Positions 8,750-17,606 of a DNA stretch of 64,000 nucleotides are shown piece by piece. Positions within the stretch are counted from its first letter, which is position 1; every line of letters starts with the position of its first letter. Below the pieces are notes generated by a model. The model saw nothing but the letters and a program-made list of their open reading frames with translations. It ran no database searches and had not been told where the DNA came from. The DNA is from Streptomyces chartreusis NRRL 3882 (GTDB lineage Bacteria > Actinomycetota > Actinomycetes > Streptomycetales > Streptomycetaceae): contig NZ_LT963352.1 of the NCBI RefSeq assembly GCF_900236475.1, positions 6,638,001 to 6,702,000 on the forward strand, written 5' to 3'. A program made the translations under genes and the position numbers.

Positions 8750-9789
8750 CACAGCCTCCGCGGCGGCTGCTGGGGATACGCCGGCACGCCCCGGCCGAGG
8801 CCGCCGAAGCCGCTCTGCTGCGGTGGCGCGGCCGGCACCGGAGTGCGCTGGAGGATCTCCTCGACGACCTGCTCGGCCGTGCGGCGGTTGAGCTGGGCCT
8901 GGGCGGTGGGCAGCAGACGGTGGGCCAGGACGGCGACGGCGAGTGCCTGCACGTCGTCCGGCAGCGCGTACTCCCGGCCGCTCAGGGCCGCGGACGCCTT
9001 CGCCGCGCGCAGCAGGTGCAGCGTCGCGCGCGGGGAGGCGCCGAGTCTCAGGTCGGGGTGCGTGCGCGTGGCGCCGACCAGGTCCACCGCGTAGCGCCGG
9101 ACCGGCTCGGCGACGTGGACGCCGCGCACCGCCTCGATCAGCTTGAGGATCTCGTGCGCGTGGGCCACCGGCTGGAGGTCCTCCAGCGGCGAGACGCCGC
9201 CGTGCACGTCCAGCATATGAAGCTCGGCCTCGGCACTCGGGTAGCCGACGGAGACCCGGGCCATGAAACGGTCGCGCTGGGCCTCCGGGAGCGGGTAGGT
9301 GCCCTCCATCTCGACCGGGTTCTGCGTCGCCACCACCATGAAGGGGCTGGGCAGCTCGTAGGTCTTGCCGTCGATGGTGACCTGGCGCTCCTCCATGGAT
9401 TCCAGGAGCGCGGACTGCGTCTTGGGCGAGGCGCGGTTGATCTCGTCGCCGATCACCACCTGCGCGAAGATCGCGCCCGGCTTGAACTCGAAGTCGCGGC
9501 GCTGCTGGTCCCATATGGACACACCGGTGATGTCCGAGGGCAGCAGGTCGGGCGTGAACTGGATGCGCCGCACCGAGCAGTCGATGGACCGCGCCAGTGC
9601 CTTCGCGAGCATCGTCTTGCCGACGCCCGGGACGTCCTCGATCAGCAGATGTCCCTCGGCGAGCAGTACGGTCAGCGAGAGCCGTACGACCTCGGGCTTG
9701 CCCTCGATCACGCCTTCCACCGACTCCCGCACGCGTTCCACCACGGCGGTCAGATCAGTGAGGCTCGCTCGATCGTCATAGGTCGTCAC
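8749..9789 (-). CDS. MoxR-family AAA+ ATPase
   Basis: This is a 346-residue MoxR AAA+ ATPase. Walker A is DVPGVGKT (residues 52-59), Walker B is VVIGDEINRA (Asp114, Glu115), and sensor 1 lies at VVATQNP. The C-terminal lid domain ends in a Pro/Gly-rich tail. MoxR proteins work as chaperone-like ATPases with DUF58 or VWA partners. I chose the GTG at 9789 because AGGAGG lies 5 nt upstream (9800-9795 on the minus strand). An in-frame extension to 9897 would add 36 residues with no family support. It is first gene of the operon with the DUF58 and transglutaminase genes, and its promoter should lie in 9790-10067. Confidence 0.93.
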   Translation of the reverse strand: MTTYDDRASLTDLTAVVERVRESVEGVIEGKPEVVRLSLTVLLAEGHLLIEDVPGVGKTMLAKALARSIDCSVRRIQFTPDLLPSDITGVSIWDQQRRDFEFKPGAIFAQVVIGDEINRASPKTQSALLESMEERQVTIDGKTYELPSPFMVVATQNPVEMEGTYPLPEAQRDRFMARVSVGYPSAEAELHMLDVHGGVSPLEDLQPVAHAHEILKLIEAVRGVHVAEPVRRYAVDLVGATRTHPDLRLGASPRATLHLLRAAKASAALSGREYALPDDVQALAVAVLAHRLLPTAQAQLNRRTAEQVVEEILQRTPVPAAPPQQSGFGGLGRGVPAYPQQPPRRL

Positions 9790-10067
9790 CCGGCCCTCCT
9801 CGGCCTTTCCCTTGCTCCCAGGGAGCACGGGATACCCCATTTTCCCGGGTCGACGCCGCATGACGCGGGCCGGCCCACCCCGAACCACGGACACCACGCG
9901 TGAAAAGTTCCGCGCGACGCCACTCCCGCATTCTTGCTGCCGTTACCGATTCGTGTCACTCGACTGTGGATAACTGGCCGCGATATGTCGGCCTTGCGAC
10001 CATTCGAACGCGTGACTGACAGGCTTTCGACAGCTACAGCAGGTTGTGTCCGGGGCGGGCGAGCAGG
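9790..10067. other. Intergenic region upstream of moxR
   Basis: This 278-nt non-coding gap lies between two minus-strand genes. It must contain the moxR promoter and the end of the carbonic anhydrase transcript. It is locally less GC-rich (about 9930-10040, including ACTGTGGATAACTGG at 9963-9977). I see no perfect hairpin or clear -35/-10 pair. Confidence 0.4.
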
Positions 10068-10625
10068 TCAGGCGGCCGGGTCGACCTCCCGCAGCAGGCC
10101 GGTCTTCACGTCGAAGACGAAACCCCGCACGTCGTCCGTGTGCGGCAGGAACGGCGAGGTGCGCACGCGCTGCATCGACTGCCGTACGTCCTGGTCGACG
10201 TCCCGGAAGGACTCCACCGCCCACGCCGGGCGCTGGCCGACCTCGGCCTCCAGCTCGTTGCGGAAGTCCTCGGTGAGGCTCTCCAGACCGCAGCCCGTGT
10301 GGTGGATGAGGACGATGCTGCGCGTCCCCAGCTTGCGCTGACTGATGGTGAGGGAGCGGATCACGTCGTCGGTGACGACGCCGCCCGCGTTGCGGATCGT
10401 GTGGCAGTCGCCGAGTTCGAGGCCCAGTGCCGCGTGCAGGTCGAGGCGGGCGTCCATGCAGGCCACGACGGCGACGTGCAGCACGGGCCGGGCGTCCATC
10501 CCCGGGTCGGTGAATTCGGCGGCGTACCGGGCGTTGGCGTCGACGAGGCGGTCGGTGACCGTGCCGCCGCCGGCCGGGGCGTTCTCCGAGGCTGTGGGAA
10601 CCGATGCAGAAGTCGTCATATCCAT
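10068..10625 (-). CDS. Beta-class carbonic anhydrase
   Basis: The protein is 185 residues and interconverts CO2 and bicarbonate in the cytoplasm. The zinc site is visible: Cys56 with the Asp58-Arg60 dyad (CMDAR), then His109 and Cys112 (HHTGC). It is the short actinobacterial form, resembling the Rv1284 type. Two in-frame ATGs (10625 and 10619) are possible starts and neither has a strong ribosome binding site. The open frame runs further upstream but crosses the rsmH promoter region and is not coding there. The gene is transcribed away from the dcw cluster. Confidence 0.88.
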   Translation of the reverse strand: MDMTTSASVPTASENAPAGGGTVTDRLVDANARYAAEFTDPGMDARPVLHVAVVACMDARLDLHAALGLELGDCHTIRNAGGVVTDDVIRSLTISQRKLGTRSIVLIHHTGCGLESLTEDFRNELEAEVGQRPAWAVESFRDVDQDVRQSMQRVRTSPFLPHTDDVRGFVFDVKTGLLREVDPAA

Positions 10626-10749
10626 GACGTTACTGGTCACACCCCGTCCGGGCCTCTTGTGGGAGTGGACAAAGAACGCCAGCGGGCCTGTGATGTGAGG
10701 TAACCCACAAGGGTGGTGTGCCGGCGGTCGCGACGCGCAGGCCGGTTGA

Positions 10750-10777
10750 TTGACCGGGAGACAGGGTGGACTAAAGT
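10750..10777 (+). promoter_or_regulatory. Candidate housekeeping promoter for rsmH and the dcw operon
   Basis: TTGACC (10750-10755), a 16-nt spacer and TAAAGT (10772-10777) form a good HrdB-like promoter. It lies in the 365-nt gap before rsmH. Transcription starting near 10784 would give a leader of about 205 nt. An overlapping TTGATT at 10746-10751 would have a 20-nt spacer and is a weaker fit. Confidence 0.55.
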
Positions 10778-10784
10778 GACGCGA

Positions 10785-10852
10785 AGCGGGAGGCGAGACC
10801 CTCCCCGCTGGACTGTTTTCCCCGGAGACCCCGGCGACGGCCGGAGGTCTCC
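10785..10852 (+). ncRNA. Structured 5' leader of rsmH: two hairpins, the first terminator-like
   Basis: Hairpin 1 pairs AGCGGGAGG (10785-10793) with CCTCCCCGCT (10800-10809), leaving one bulge. A TTTT run follows at 10816-10819. Hairpin 2 pairs GGAGACC+CCGGC (10824-10835) with GCCGG+GGTCTCC (10840-10852) around a GACG loop with one bulged A. Both lie immediately downstream of the candidate promoter. A conserved leader called the mraW motif is known upstream of this gene in some actinobacteria; I cannot tell whether this is a member. The first hairpin plus T-run could act as an attenuator. Confidence 0.4.
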
Positions 10853-10990
10853 CCACGTGCGCGGCGCGTACGTACGGCTCGGCCTCCTCCCGCTCCCGGT
10901 CGGCTGACGCTTCCGGCGCCGGCAGGCCTCCCCTTCGAGCGGGCGGGGACCCGGCGGTGCGTAGGGCCGCGCCGGATCTGAGAGGGCCCT

Positions 10991-11947
10991 TTGAGCCAGA
11001 GTCGACACGTCCCGGTGATGCTCCAGCGGTGCCTGGATCTGCTGGCACCCGCCCTGGAGGGCCCGGAGGCCGTGGTCGTCGACTGCACCCTCGGCCTCGG
11101 CGGCCACAGCGAGGCGCTCCTGGAGAGGTTCCCCGGTGTCCGCCTCGTCGCCCTCGACCGCGACAAGGAGGCCCTGCGCCTGTCCGGCGAGCGCCTCGCG
11201 CCCTACGGGGAGCGCGCCACCCTCGTCCACGCCGTGTACGACGAGCTCCCCGAGGTGCTGCGCAAGCTCGGCATCGCGCGCGTGCAGGGCGTGTTGTTCG
11301 ACCTCGGCGTCTCCTCCATGCAACTCGACGAGGCCGACCGCGGTTTCGCCTACGCCCAGGACGCCCCGCTCGACATGCGCATGGACCAGACGTCCGGGGT
11401 CAGCGCCGCCGAGGTCCTCAACACGTACGCACCGGGCGAGCTGGTGCGCATCCTCCGGGCGTACGGGGAGGAGAAGCAGGCCAAGCGGATCGTGTCCGCG
11501 ATCGTGCGCGAGCGCGAGAAGGAGCCGTTCAGCAGCAGCGCGCGGCTGGTCGAGCTGATCCGGGACGCGCTGCCGCAGGCCGCCAAGCGCACCGGCGGCA
11601 ACCCGGCCAAGCGCACCTTCCAGGCCCTGCGCATCGAGGTCAACGGCGAACTCGCCGTCCTGGAGCGGGCGATCCCGGCCGCCGTGAAGGCGCTGGACGT
11701 GGGCGGGCGCATCGCCGTGCTGTCGTACCACTCGCTGGAGGACCGGCTGGTCAAGCAGGTGTTCGCGGCGGGTGCCGCCACCACGGCGCCGCCCGGGCTG
11801 CCCGTCGTGCCCGAGCGTTACCAGCCGCGGCTCAAGCTGCTCACGCGAGGTGCCGAACTCCCCACGGAGGAGGAGATCGCCGAGAACCGGCGGGCGGCAC
11901 CGGCGCGGCTGCGCGGCGCCCAGCGCATCAGGGAGGACATCGAGTGA
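10991..11947 (+). CDS. rsmH: 16S rRNA (cytosine1402-N4)-methyltransferase RsmH
   Basis: This 318-residue RsmH (MraW) methylates N4 of C1402 in the decoding centre of 16S rRNA, using S-adenosylmethionine. The SAM motif is CTLGLGGHS (residues 32-40) with LDRD at 55-58. Family blocks include LFDLGVSSMQLD, PLDMRM, RTFQALRIEVN and ISYHS-like LSYHSLEDRLVK. The start is a rare TTG at 10991, which gives the conserved SQSRHVPVML N-terminus. GAGAGGG lies just upstream. It is the first gene of the dcw cluster. The usual mraZ gene does not precede it. Confidence 0.96.
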   Translation: MSQSRHVPVMLQRCLDLLAPALEGPEAVVVDCTLGLGGHSEALLERFPGVRLVALDRDKEALRLSGERLAPYGERATLVHAVYDELPEVLRKLGIARVQGVLFDLGVSSMQLDEADRGFAYAQDAPLDMRMDQTSGVSAAEVLNTYAPGELVRILRAYGEEKQAKRIVSAIVREREKEPFSSSARLVELIRDALPQAAKRTGGNPAKRTFQALRIEVNGELAVLERAIPAAVKALDVGGRIAVLSYHSLEDRLVKQVFAAGAATTAPPGLPVVPERYQPRLKLLTRGAELPTEEEIAENRRAAPARLRGAQRIREDIE

Positions 11948-11992
11948 GCCACGTGCAGGGCGGGCGGGTGTCCCGGACCCGAGGGAGCGTGA

Positions 11993-12442
11993 GTGAGCAG
12001 TAAACCCGAACTGAAGGGGAGGGCGGCACGTCTCGCGCAGCTCTTCCCGACCGGCCCCGGGCAGGCGGCCCGCACCCCCTTCGTCCTCCTCGTGGTCCTC
12101 CTCCTCGGCGGTGGTCTCATCGGCCTCCTCGTGCTGAACTCGGCCCTCAGCGAAGGCGCGTTCAAGCTCGACGACCTCCAGCGCGAGACCAAGAGCCTCA
12201 CCGACGAGGAACAGGCCCTCCAGCGGGACATCGACGCCTACTCCGCTCCCGAGGCTCTCCAGCGCCGCGCCCGCGAACTCGGCATGGTCCCCGGCGGCGA
12301 CCCCGCCTTCCTCGCCCCCGACGGCACCGTCAAGGGCGTCCCGAGCCCCGCCCCCGGCGTCCGGCCGACCTCCGCCCACATCCCCCTGGTCCTGGCCCCC
12401 GAGGCCATGTCCGACGGCTCCACCTCGATCTCCGGCAGGTGA
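11993..12442 (+). CDS. ftsL: Cell division protein FtsL
   Basis: This is a 149-residue bitopic membrane protein. It has a basic cytoplasmic N-terminus, one helix at about residues 30-49, a short coiled coil (about 58-85) and a Pro/Ser-rich extracytoplasmic tail. Size, topology and position between rsmH and ftsI identify it as FtsL, the divisome scaffold that works with FtsQ and DivIC and activates FtsW/FtsI. The GTG at 11993 has GAGGGAG about 6 nt upstream. Its stop overlaps the ftsI start (GTGA). Sequence conservation in this family is low, so the call leans on context. Confidence 0.9.
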   Translation: MSSKPELKGRAARLAQLFPTGPGQAARTPFVLLVVLLLGGGLIGLLVLNSALSEGAFKLDDLQRETKSLTDEEQALQRDIDAYSAPEALQRRARELGMVPGGDPAFLAPDGTVKGVPSPAPGVRPTSAHIPLVLAPEAMSDGSTSISGR

Positions 12443-14406
12443 CGGAAGTGACCGACAGGGAACCCCCGCGCCGCCGCGTGCCCGGCCCCGCCAGGCCCGC
12501 TCGCCCCGACGCCCGGCGCCGTCCCGGCCCCGGAGCCCGACCGGCCCGCCGCCCGGGCCCGGCCCGTCCGGGGGCCCCCAAGCCCCTCCGGCTGGGCAGC
12601 CCCCGACCGCGGCTGCGTCTGGTCGGGCTCGCGCTGACGCTGGTGCTGATCGCCTTCGTCGTGCGGCTGTTCCAGGTCCAGGCCGTCGACGCGAGCACGT
12701 ACGCCGCCAAGGCGGAACAGAACCGGTACGTCGGGCAGGTGCTGGCCGCCGACCGGGGCGAGATCACCGACCGGTCCGGTGTGGCCCTGGCGACCAGCGA
12801 GGACGCCTACGACATCACCGCCGACCCCACGATGTTCGCCCCCGACAAGCTGAAGATCGGGGACGGCCCCGAGCAGGCGGCCGCGCTGCTCGCGCCGATC
12901 CTGGGCCAGGAGCAGGAGACCCTGGTCGAGAAGCTGCGGCCGAAGAACAAGGCGCTGCGGTACGTCAAGCTGGCCTCCCGCCAGACCCCGCAGGTCTGGA
13001 AGCAGATCAAGGACCTCAAGTCCGCGCTCGCCAAGAAGGAGGAGACCGACAAGTCCACGCACAACGTCCTCGCGGGTGTCTTCTCCGTCGCCACCAGCAA
13101 GCGCGTGTACCCGGGCGGCGACCTCGCCGCCGGGATACTGGGCTGGGTCAACGGCGAGGGCAAGCCCGGCGGTGGCATCGAGCTCCAGCTGAACAAGCGG
13201 CTGGCCGGCAAGGACGGCAAGATCCGCTACGCCCAGTCCGGCGGCCGGCTCGTCCCCACCGCGGGTTCCACCGAGACACCCGCCGTGCCCGGCAGCGACG
13301 TCGAGCTCACCATCGACCGCGACATCCAGTGGGCCGCCCAGAAGGCCATCAGCGACCAGGTGACGGAGTCCGCGGCCGACCGCGGCTACGTCATCGTCCA
13401 GGACACCCGCACCGGCCAGGTCCTGGCCATGGCCAACTCACCCGGCTTCGACCCCAACGACCTGTCCGACGCCGACCCCGCCGCGCTCGGCAACGCGGCA
13501 CTCCAGGACGCCTTCGAGCCCGGCTCCACCGCCAAGGTCATGTCGATGGCGGCCGTCCTCCAGGAGGGCGCGGCGACCCCCATGACCCACGTCGTCGTGC
13601 CCAACCGGCTGCACCGCGGCGACCGGCTCTTCAAGGACGACGTGAACCACCCGACCTGGTACTTGACGCTCAACGGCGTCCTCGCCAAGTCCAGCAACAT
13701 CGGCACCATCCTCGCCACCGGGCAGCTCGGCAAGACCCAGGCCCAGGCCAACAGGGTCCTCTACGACTACCTGCGCAAGTTCGGCCTCGGCCGCTACACC
13801 GGCCTCGGCTTCCCCGGCGAGACCCCGGGCATCCTCGCCCCGCCCGACAAGTGGTCGACCTCGCAGCAGTACACGATCCCTTTCGGCCAGGGCGTCTCCA
13901 TCAACGCCATGCAGGCGGCGTCGGTGTACTCGACCATCGCCAACGGCGGCGTCCGCGTCGAACCCACGCTCGTGCGCGGCACCAGGGGCCCCGACGGCCG
14001 CTTCACTCCGGCCCCCAAGCCCGAGAAGACCCGGGTCGTCAGCGCCAAGACGGCGAAGACCCTCGCCCAGATGCTGGAGTCGGTCGTGGACGACGAGGAG
14101 GGCACGGGCACCAAGGCGCGCATCCCCGGCTACCGCGTGGCGGGCAAGACGGGCACGGCCAACCGCGTGGATCCGGCCACCGGCAAGTACCACGGCTACA
14201 CCTCCTCCTTCGCCGGGTTCGCCCCCGCCGACAAGCCCCGCATCACCGTCTACTGCGCCATCCAGAACGCCACCAAGGGCAACTACTTCGGCGGCCAGAT
14301 CTGCGGCCCCGTCTACAAGCAGGTCATGGAGTTCGCACTGAAGTCCCTCCAGGTCCCGCCGACCGGGGCCAAGCCCGCGAGGCTGCCCGTCACGTTCAAG
14401 AACTGA
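12439..14406 (+). CDS. ftsI: Division-specific transpeptidase FtsI (class B PBP)
   Basis: This 655-residue penicillin-binding protein crosslinks septal peptidoglycan. A basic, Pro/Arg-rich cytoplasmic segment of about 55 residues precedes the membrane anchor (about 58-77). The dimerisation domain follows, then the transpeptidase domain with all three motifs: SxxK at Ser363-Lys366 (PGSTAKV), SxN at Ser418-Asn420 (KSSN), and KTG at 570-572 (GKTGT). The GTG start overlaps the ftsL stop. Known partners are FtsW and FtsL. The 100 nt after the stop contain three imperfect copies of a CCGCCCCGAGAAC-like unit (about 14408-14460) with no coding potential. Confidence 0.97.
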   Translation: MTEVTDREPPRRRVPGPARPARPDARRRPGPGARPARRPGPARPGAPKPLRLGSPRPRLRLVGLALTLVLIAFVVRLFQVQAVDASTYAAKAEQNRYVGQVLAADRGEITDRSGVALATSEDAYDITADPTMFAPDKLKIGDGPEQAAALLAPILGQEQETLVEKLRPKNKALRYVKLASRQTPQVWKQIKDLKSALAKKEETDKSTHNVLAGVFSVATSKRVYPGGDLAAGILGWVNGEGKPGGGIELQLNKRLAGKDGKIRYAQSGGRLVPTAGSTETPAVPGSDVELTIDRDIQWAAQKAISDQVTESAADRGYVIVQDTRTGQVLAMANSPGFDPNDLSDADPAALGNAALQDAFEPGSTAKVMSMAAVLQEGAATPMTHVVVPNRLHRGDRLFKDDVNHPTWYLTLNGVLAKSSNIGTILATGQLGKTQAQANRVLYDYLRKFGLGRYTGLGFPGETPGILAPPDKWSTSQQYTIPFGQGVSINAMQAASVYSTIANGGVRVEPTLVRGTRGPDGRFTPAPKPEKTRVVSAKTAKTLAQMLESVVDDEEGTGTKARIPGYRVAGKTGTANRVDPATGKYHGYTSSFAGFAPADKPRITVYCAIQNATKGNYFGGQICGPVYKQVMEFALKSLQVPPTGAKPARLPVTFKN

Positions 14407-14506
14407 ACCGGCCCCGAGAACTGGACCCGCCCCGAGAACCGAACCGACCCCGAACCGTCAAGCCCTGATCAGCACCGAGCACCACCGAGCCACCAGGACC
14501 GCCCCC

Positions 14507-16162
14507 GTGACAACGATCACCCCCGATCCCGGGAACCAGAGCTCCCCCCGCCCCTCACTTCGCCCGGAGGCGGGTACGCCCGGTACGCTCACCGCCGTGC
14601 CACACGCTGATCAGTCCCAAACCACCCAGAAGGGCCATCCCGTGACATACCCCGGGCCGCCCAGGCCGGCGCAGGTCTCCGCCACACCCCTCGCGGAACT
14701 CGCCGGTCAACTGGGTGCCCCCGCGCCGGAGGGCGCCGCCGACGTCACGGGCATCACCCACGACTCACGCGCAGTGCGCCCCGGCGACCTGTACGCCGCC
14801 CTCCCGGGCGCCCGTCTGCACGGCGCCGACTTCGTCGAACAGGCCGCGAGCCTGGGCGCGGCCGCCGTGCTGACCGACCCCACCGGCGCCGAGCGCGCCG
14901 TCGCCTCCGGGCTGCCGGTCCTCGTCGTCGACGACCCTCGCGGGCGGATGGGCGAGCTGGCCGCCACGATCTACGGCCACCCCGGCCGGGACCTGCTCCA
15001 GATCGGCATCACCGGCACCTCCGGCAAGACCACCACCGCCTACCTCGTCGAGGGCGGCCTGAGGACCGTGAAGTCGACCGGCCTGATCGGCACGGTCGAG
15101 ATGCGCATCGGCGACGAGCGCATCAAGTCCGAGCGCACCACGCCCGAAGCCACCGACCTCCAGGCCCTGTTCGCCGTCATGCGCGAGCGCGGCGTCGAGG
15201 CGGTCGCCATGGAGGTCTCCAGCCACGCCCTGGTCCTCGGCCGCGTCGACGGCTGCGTCTTCGACATCGGCGTCTTCACCAACCTCAGCCCGGAACACAT
15301 GGAGTTCCACTCCGACATGGAGGACTACTTCCGGGCCAAGGCGCGGCTGTTCACGCCGGAACGCGGCAAACTCGGCGTGGTCAACGTCGACGACGAGTAC
15401 GGCCGCAGGCTGGCGAACGAGGCCACCGTCCCGGTCGTCACCTACTCCGCCGAGGGCCACCCCGACGCCGACTGGCGCGCCGAGGACGTCGAGGTCGGCA
15501 GGCTGGACTCGACGTTCACCGTCGTCGGGCCCAAGGGCGAGCGGATCAGCGCCAAGTCGCCGCTGCCGGGCCCCTTCAACGTGGCCAACACCCTCGCCGC
15601 GATCGTCGCCCTCGCCGTGGCCGGCCTCGACCCGCAGGCCGCCGCCGACGGTGTCGCCGCCGTACCGGGCGTGCCGGGCCGCCTGGAGCGCGTGGACGCC
15701 GGACAGCCGTACCTCGCGGTCGTCGACTACGCCCACAAGACCGACGCCGTCGAGTCCGTCCTGCGCGCCCTGCGCAAGGTCACCGAGGGCCGGCTGCACA
15801 TCGTCCTCGGCTGTGGCGGCGACCGCGACATCACCAAGCGCGCCCCCATGGGCGCCGCCGCTGCCCGGCTCGCCGACACCGCCGTACTGACCTCCGACAA
15901 CCCCCGCTCCGAGGACCCCCTCGCGATCCTCGCCACGATGCTCCAGGGCGCGGCCTCCGTGCCGGCGCACGAGCGCGGCGAGGTGCAGGTCTTCGAGGAC
16001 CGGGCCGCCGCGATCGCCGCCGCCGTCGCCCGCGCCGAGCCGGGCGACACCGTCCTGGTCGCGGGCAAGGGCCACGAGCAGGGCCAGGACATCGCCGGGG
16101 TGGTCCGTCCCTTCGACGACCGCCAGGTGCTTCGCGAAGCCATTCAGAAGACCCAGGGATGA
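14507..16162 (+). CDS. murE: UDP-MurNAc-tripeptide synthetase MurE (diaminopimelate-adding)
   Basis: MurE adds diaminopimelate to UDP-MurNAc-Ala-Glu. The ATP site is TGTSGKTTT (about residues 169-177). DNPR (about 465-468) is the motif that selects diaminopimelate over lysine, and KGHEQ lies near residue 523. The start is uncertain. GTG at 14507 (AGGA 9 nt upstream) gives 551 residues with a Pro-rich N-terminal tail. GTG at 14597 sits 7 nt after a TACGCT and could be a leaderless start. GTG at 14642 gives 506 residues, closest to the E. coli length. M. tuberculosis MurE also has an N-terminal extension, so the long form is possible. Confidence 0.95.
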   Translation: MTTITPDPGNQSSPRPSLRPEAGTPGTLTAVPHADQSQTTQKGHPVTYPGPPRPAQVSATPLAELAGQLGAPAPEGAADVTGITHDSRAVRPGDLYAALPGARLHGADFVEQAASLGAAAVLTDPTGAERAVASGLPVLVVDDPRGRMGELAATIYGHPGRDLLQIGITGTSGKTTTAYLVEGGLRTVKSTGLIGTVEMRIGDERIKSERTTPEATDLQALFAVMRERGVEAVAMEVSSHALVLGRVDGCVFDIGVFTNLSPEHMEFHSDMEDYFRAKARLFTPERGKLGVVNVDDEYGRRLANEATVPVVTYSAEGHPDADWRAEDVEVGRLDSTFTVVGPKGERISAKSPLPGPFNVANTLAAIVALAVAGLDPQAAADGVAAVPGVPGRLERVDAGQPYLAVVDYAHKTDAVESVLRALRKVTEGRLHIVLGCGGDRDITKRAPMGAAAARLADTAVLTSDNPRSEDPLAILATMLQGAASVPAHERGEVQVFEDRAAAIAAAVARAEPGDTVLVAGKGHEQGQDIAGVVRPFDDRQVLREAIQKTQG

Positions 16163-16190
16163 ATTCCCGCATGATCCAGGGGATGAACTT

Positions 16191-17606
16191 GTGATCGCCC
16201 TCTCCCTCGCCGAGATCGCAGAAGTCGTCGGCGGGCAGACGTACGACATACCGGATCCGACCGTCCAGGTCACCGGCCCGGTCGTCCGGGACTCCCGCGA
16301 GGCGGGGCCGGGCAGCCTGTTCGTGGCCTTCGCCGGGGAGCGCGTGGACGGCCACGACTTCGCGGCGGCGGTCGTGGAGGCGGGGGCGGTGGCCGTGCTC
16401 GGTACCCGGCCCGTCGGCGTGCCCGCGATCGTCGTGGACGACGTCCAGACCGCCCTCGGCGCCCTCGCGCGGTACGTCGTACGACGCCTCGGCGCCACGC
16501 TCGTCGCCCTCACCGGCTCGGCGGGCAAGACCAGCACCAAGGACCTCATCGCACAGGTGCTCCAGCGCAAGGCGCCGACGGTGTTCACGCCCGGCTCGCT
16601 CAACAACGAGATCGGGCTGCCGCTGACCGCGCTCAGCGCCACCGAGGAGACCCGGTTCCTCGTCCTGGAGATGGGCGCCCGCGGTATCGGGCACATCTCC
16701 TACCTCACGGGTCTGACGCCCCCGAAGATCGGCCTCGTCCTGAACGTCGGCAGCGCCCACATCGGCGAGTTCGGCGGCCGCGAGCAGATCGCCCAGGCCA
16801 AGGGCGAGCTCGTCGAGTCCCTGCCGTCCGAAGCCGACGGCGGGACGGCCGTCCTCAACGCGGACGACCCCTACGTACGGGCCATGGCCTCCCGAACGAA
16901 GGCGAAGGTGATCTTTTTCGGAGAGTCCGACGAAGCGGACGTTCGCGCCGAGAACGTACGACTCACGGACACCGGACAGCCCGCGTTCAGGCTTCACACA
17001 CCCTCCGGTGCAAGCGATGTGACCATGCGCCTGTACGGTGAGCACCACGTGTCGAACGCGCTCGCCGCGGCCGCCGTCGCCCACGAGTTGGGCATGTCCG
17101 CAGACGAGATCGCCCTCGCGCTCTCCGAGGCGGGCTCCCTCTCCCGCTGGCGGATGGAGGTCACCGAGCGCCCGGACGGCGTGACGGTCGTCAACGACGC
17201 CTACAACGCGAACCCCGAGTCCATGAAGGCGGCGCTGCGCGCGCTCGCGGCCATCGGCAAGGGGCGTCGTACGTGGGCGGTGCTCGGCAAGATGGCCGAG
17301 CTCGGGGACGAGGCTCTCGCCGAGCACGACGCGGTCGGACGGCTCGCCGTCCGGCTCAACGTCAGCAAGCTCGTCGCGGTCGGTGGCAGGGAAGCCGCCT
17401 GGCTGCAACTGGGCGCATATAACGAGGGTTCGTGGGGTGAGGAGTCGGTGCACGTGTCCGACGCACAGGCGGCGGTCGACCTGTTGCGCAGCGAGTTGCG
17501 CCCGGGGGACGTCGTGCTCGTGAAGGCGTCCCGTTCGGTCGGCCTCGAGAGCGTTGCCCAGGCGCTGCTCGAGACCGGTGCCGAGGGTGAGGTTTCCGCC
17601 CGATGA
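16191..17606 (+). CDS. murF: UDP-MurNAc-pentapeptide synthetase MurF
   Basis: This 471-residue Mur ligase adds D-Ala-D-Ala to the UDP-MurNAc tripeptide, completing the pentapeptide. The P-loop is GSAGKTSTK (109-117). Further family blocks are FTPGSLNNEIGLPLT, LEMGARGIGHI and NDAYNANPESM. The GTG start lies 28 nt after the murE stop. The 3' end overlaps the mraY start by 4 nt. Length and domain order (N-terminal UDP-binding, central ATPase, C-terminal) are normal. Confidence 0.97.
   Translation: MIALSLAEIAEVVGGQTYDIPDPTVQVTGPVVRDSREAGPGSLFVAFAGERVDGHDFAAAVVEAGAVAVLGTRPVGVPAIVVDDVQTALGALARYVVRRLGATLVALTGSAGKTSTKDLIAQVLQRKAPTVFTPGSLNNEIGLPLTALSATEETRFLVLEMGARGIGHISYLTGLTPPKIGLVLNVGSAHIGEFGGREQIAQAKGELVESLPSEADGGTAVLNADDPYVRAMASRTKAKVIFFGESDEADVRAENVRLTDTGQPAFRLHTPSGASDVTMRLYGEHHVSNALAAAAVAHELGMSADEIALALSEAGSLSRWRMEVTERPDGVTVVNDAYNANPESMKAALRALAAIGKGRRTWAVLGKMAELGDEALAEHDAVGRLAVRLNVSKLVAVGGREAAWLQLGAYNEGSWGEESVHVSDAQAAVDLLRSELRPGDVVLVKASRSVGLESVAQALLETGAEGEVSAR

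Noticed and set aside
14407..14460. Imperfect CCGCCCCGAGAAC repeats after ftsI
   Set aside because: Three degenerate copies without dyad symmetry or matching elsewhere in the window; probably simple-sequence drift.
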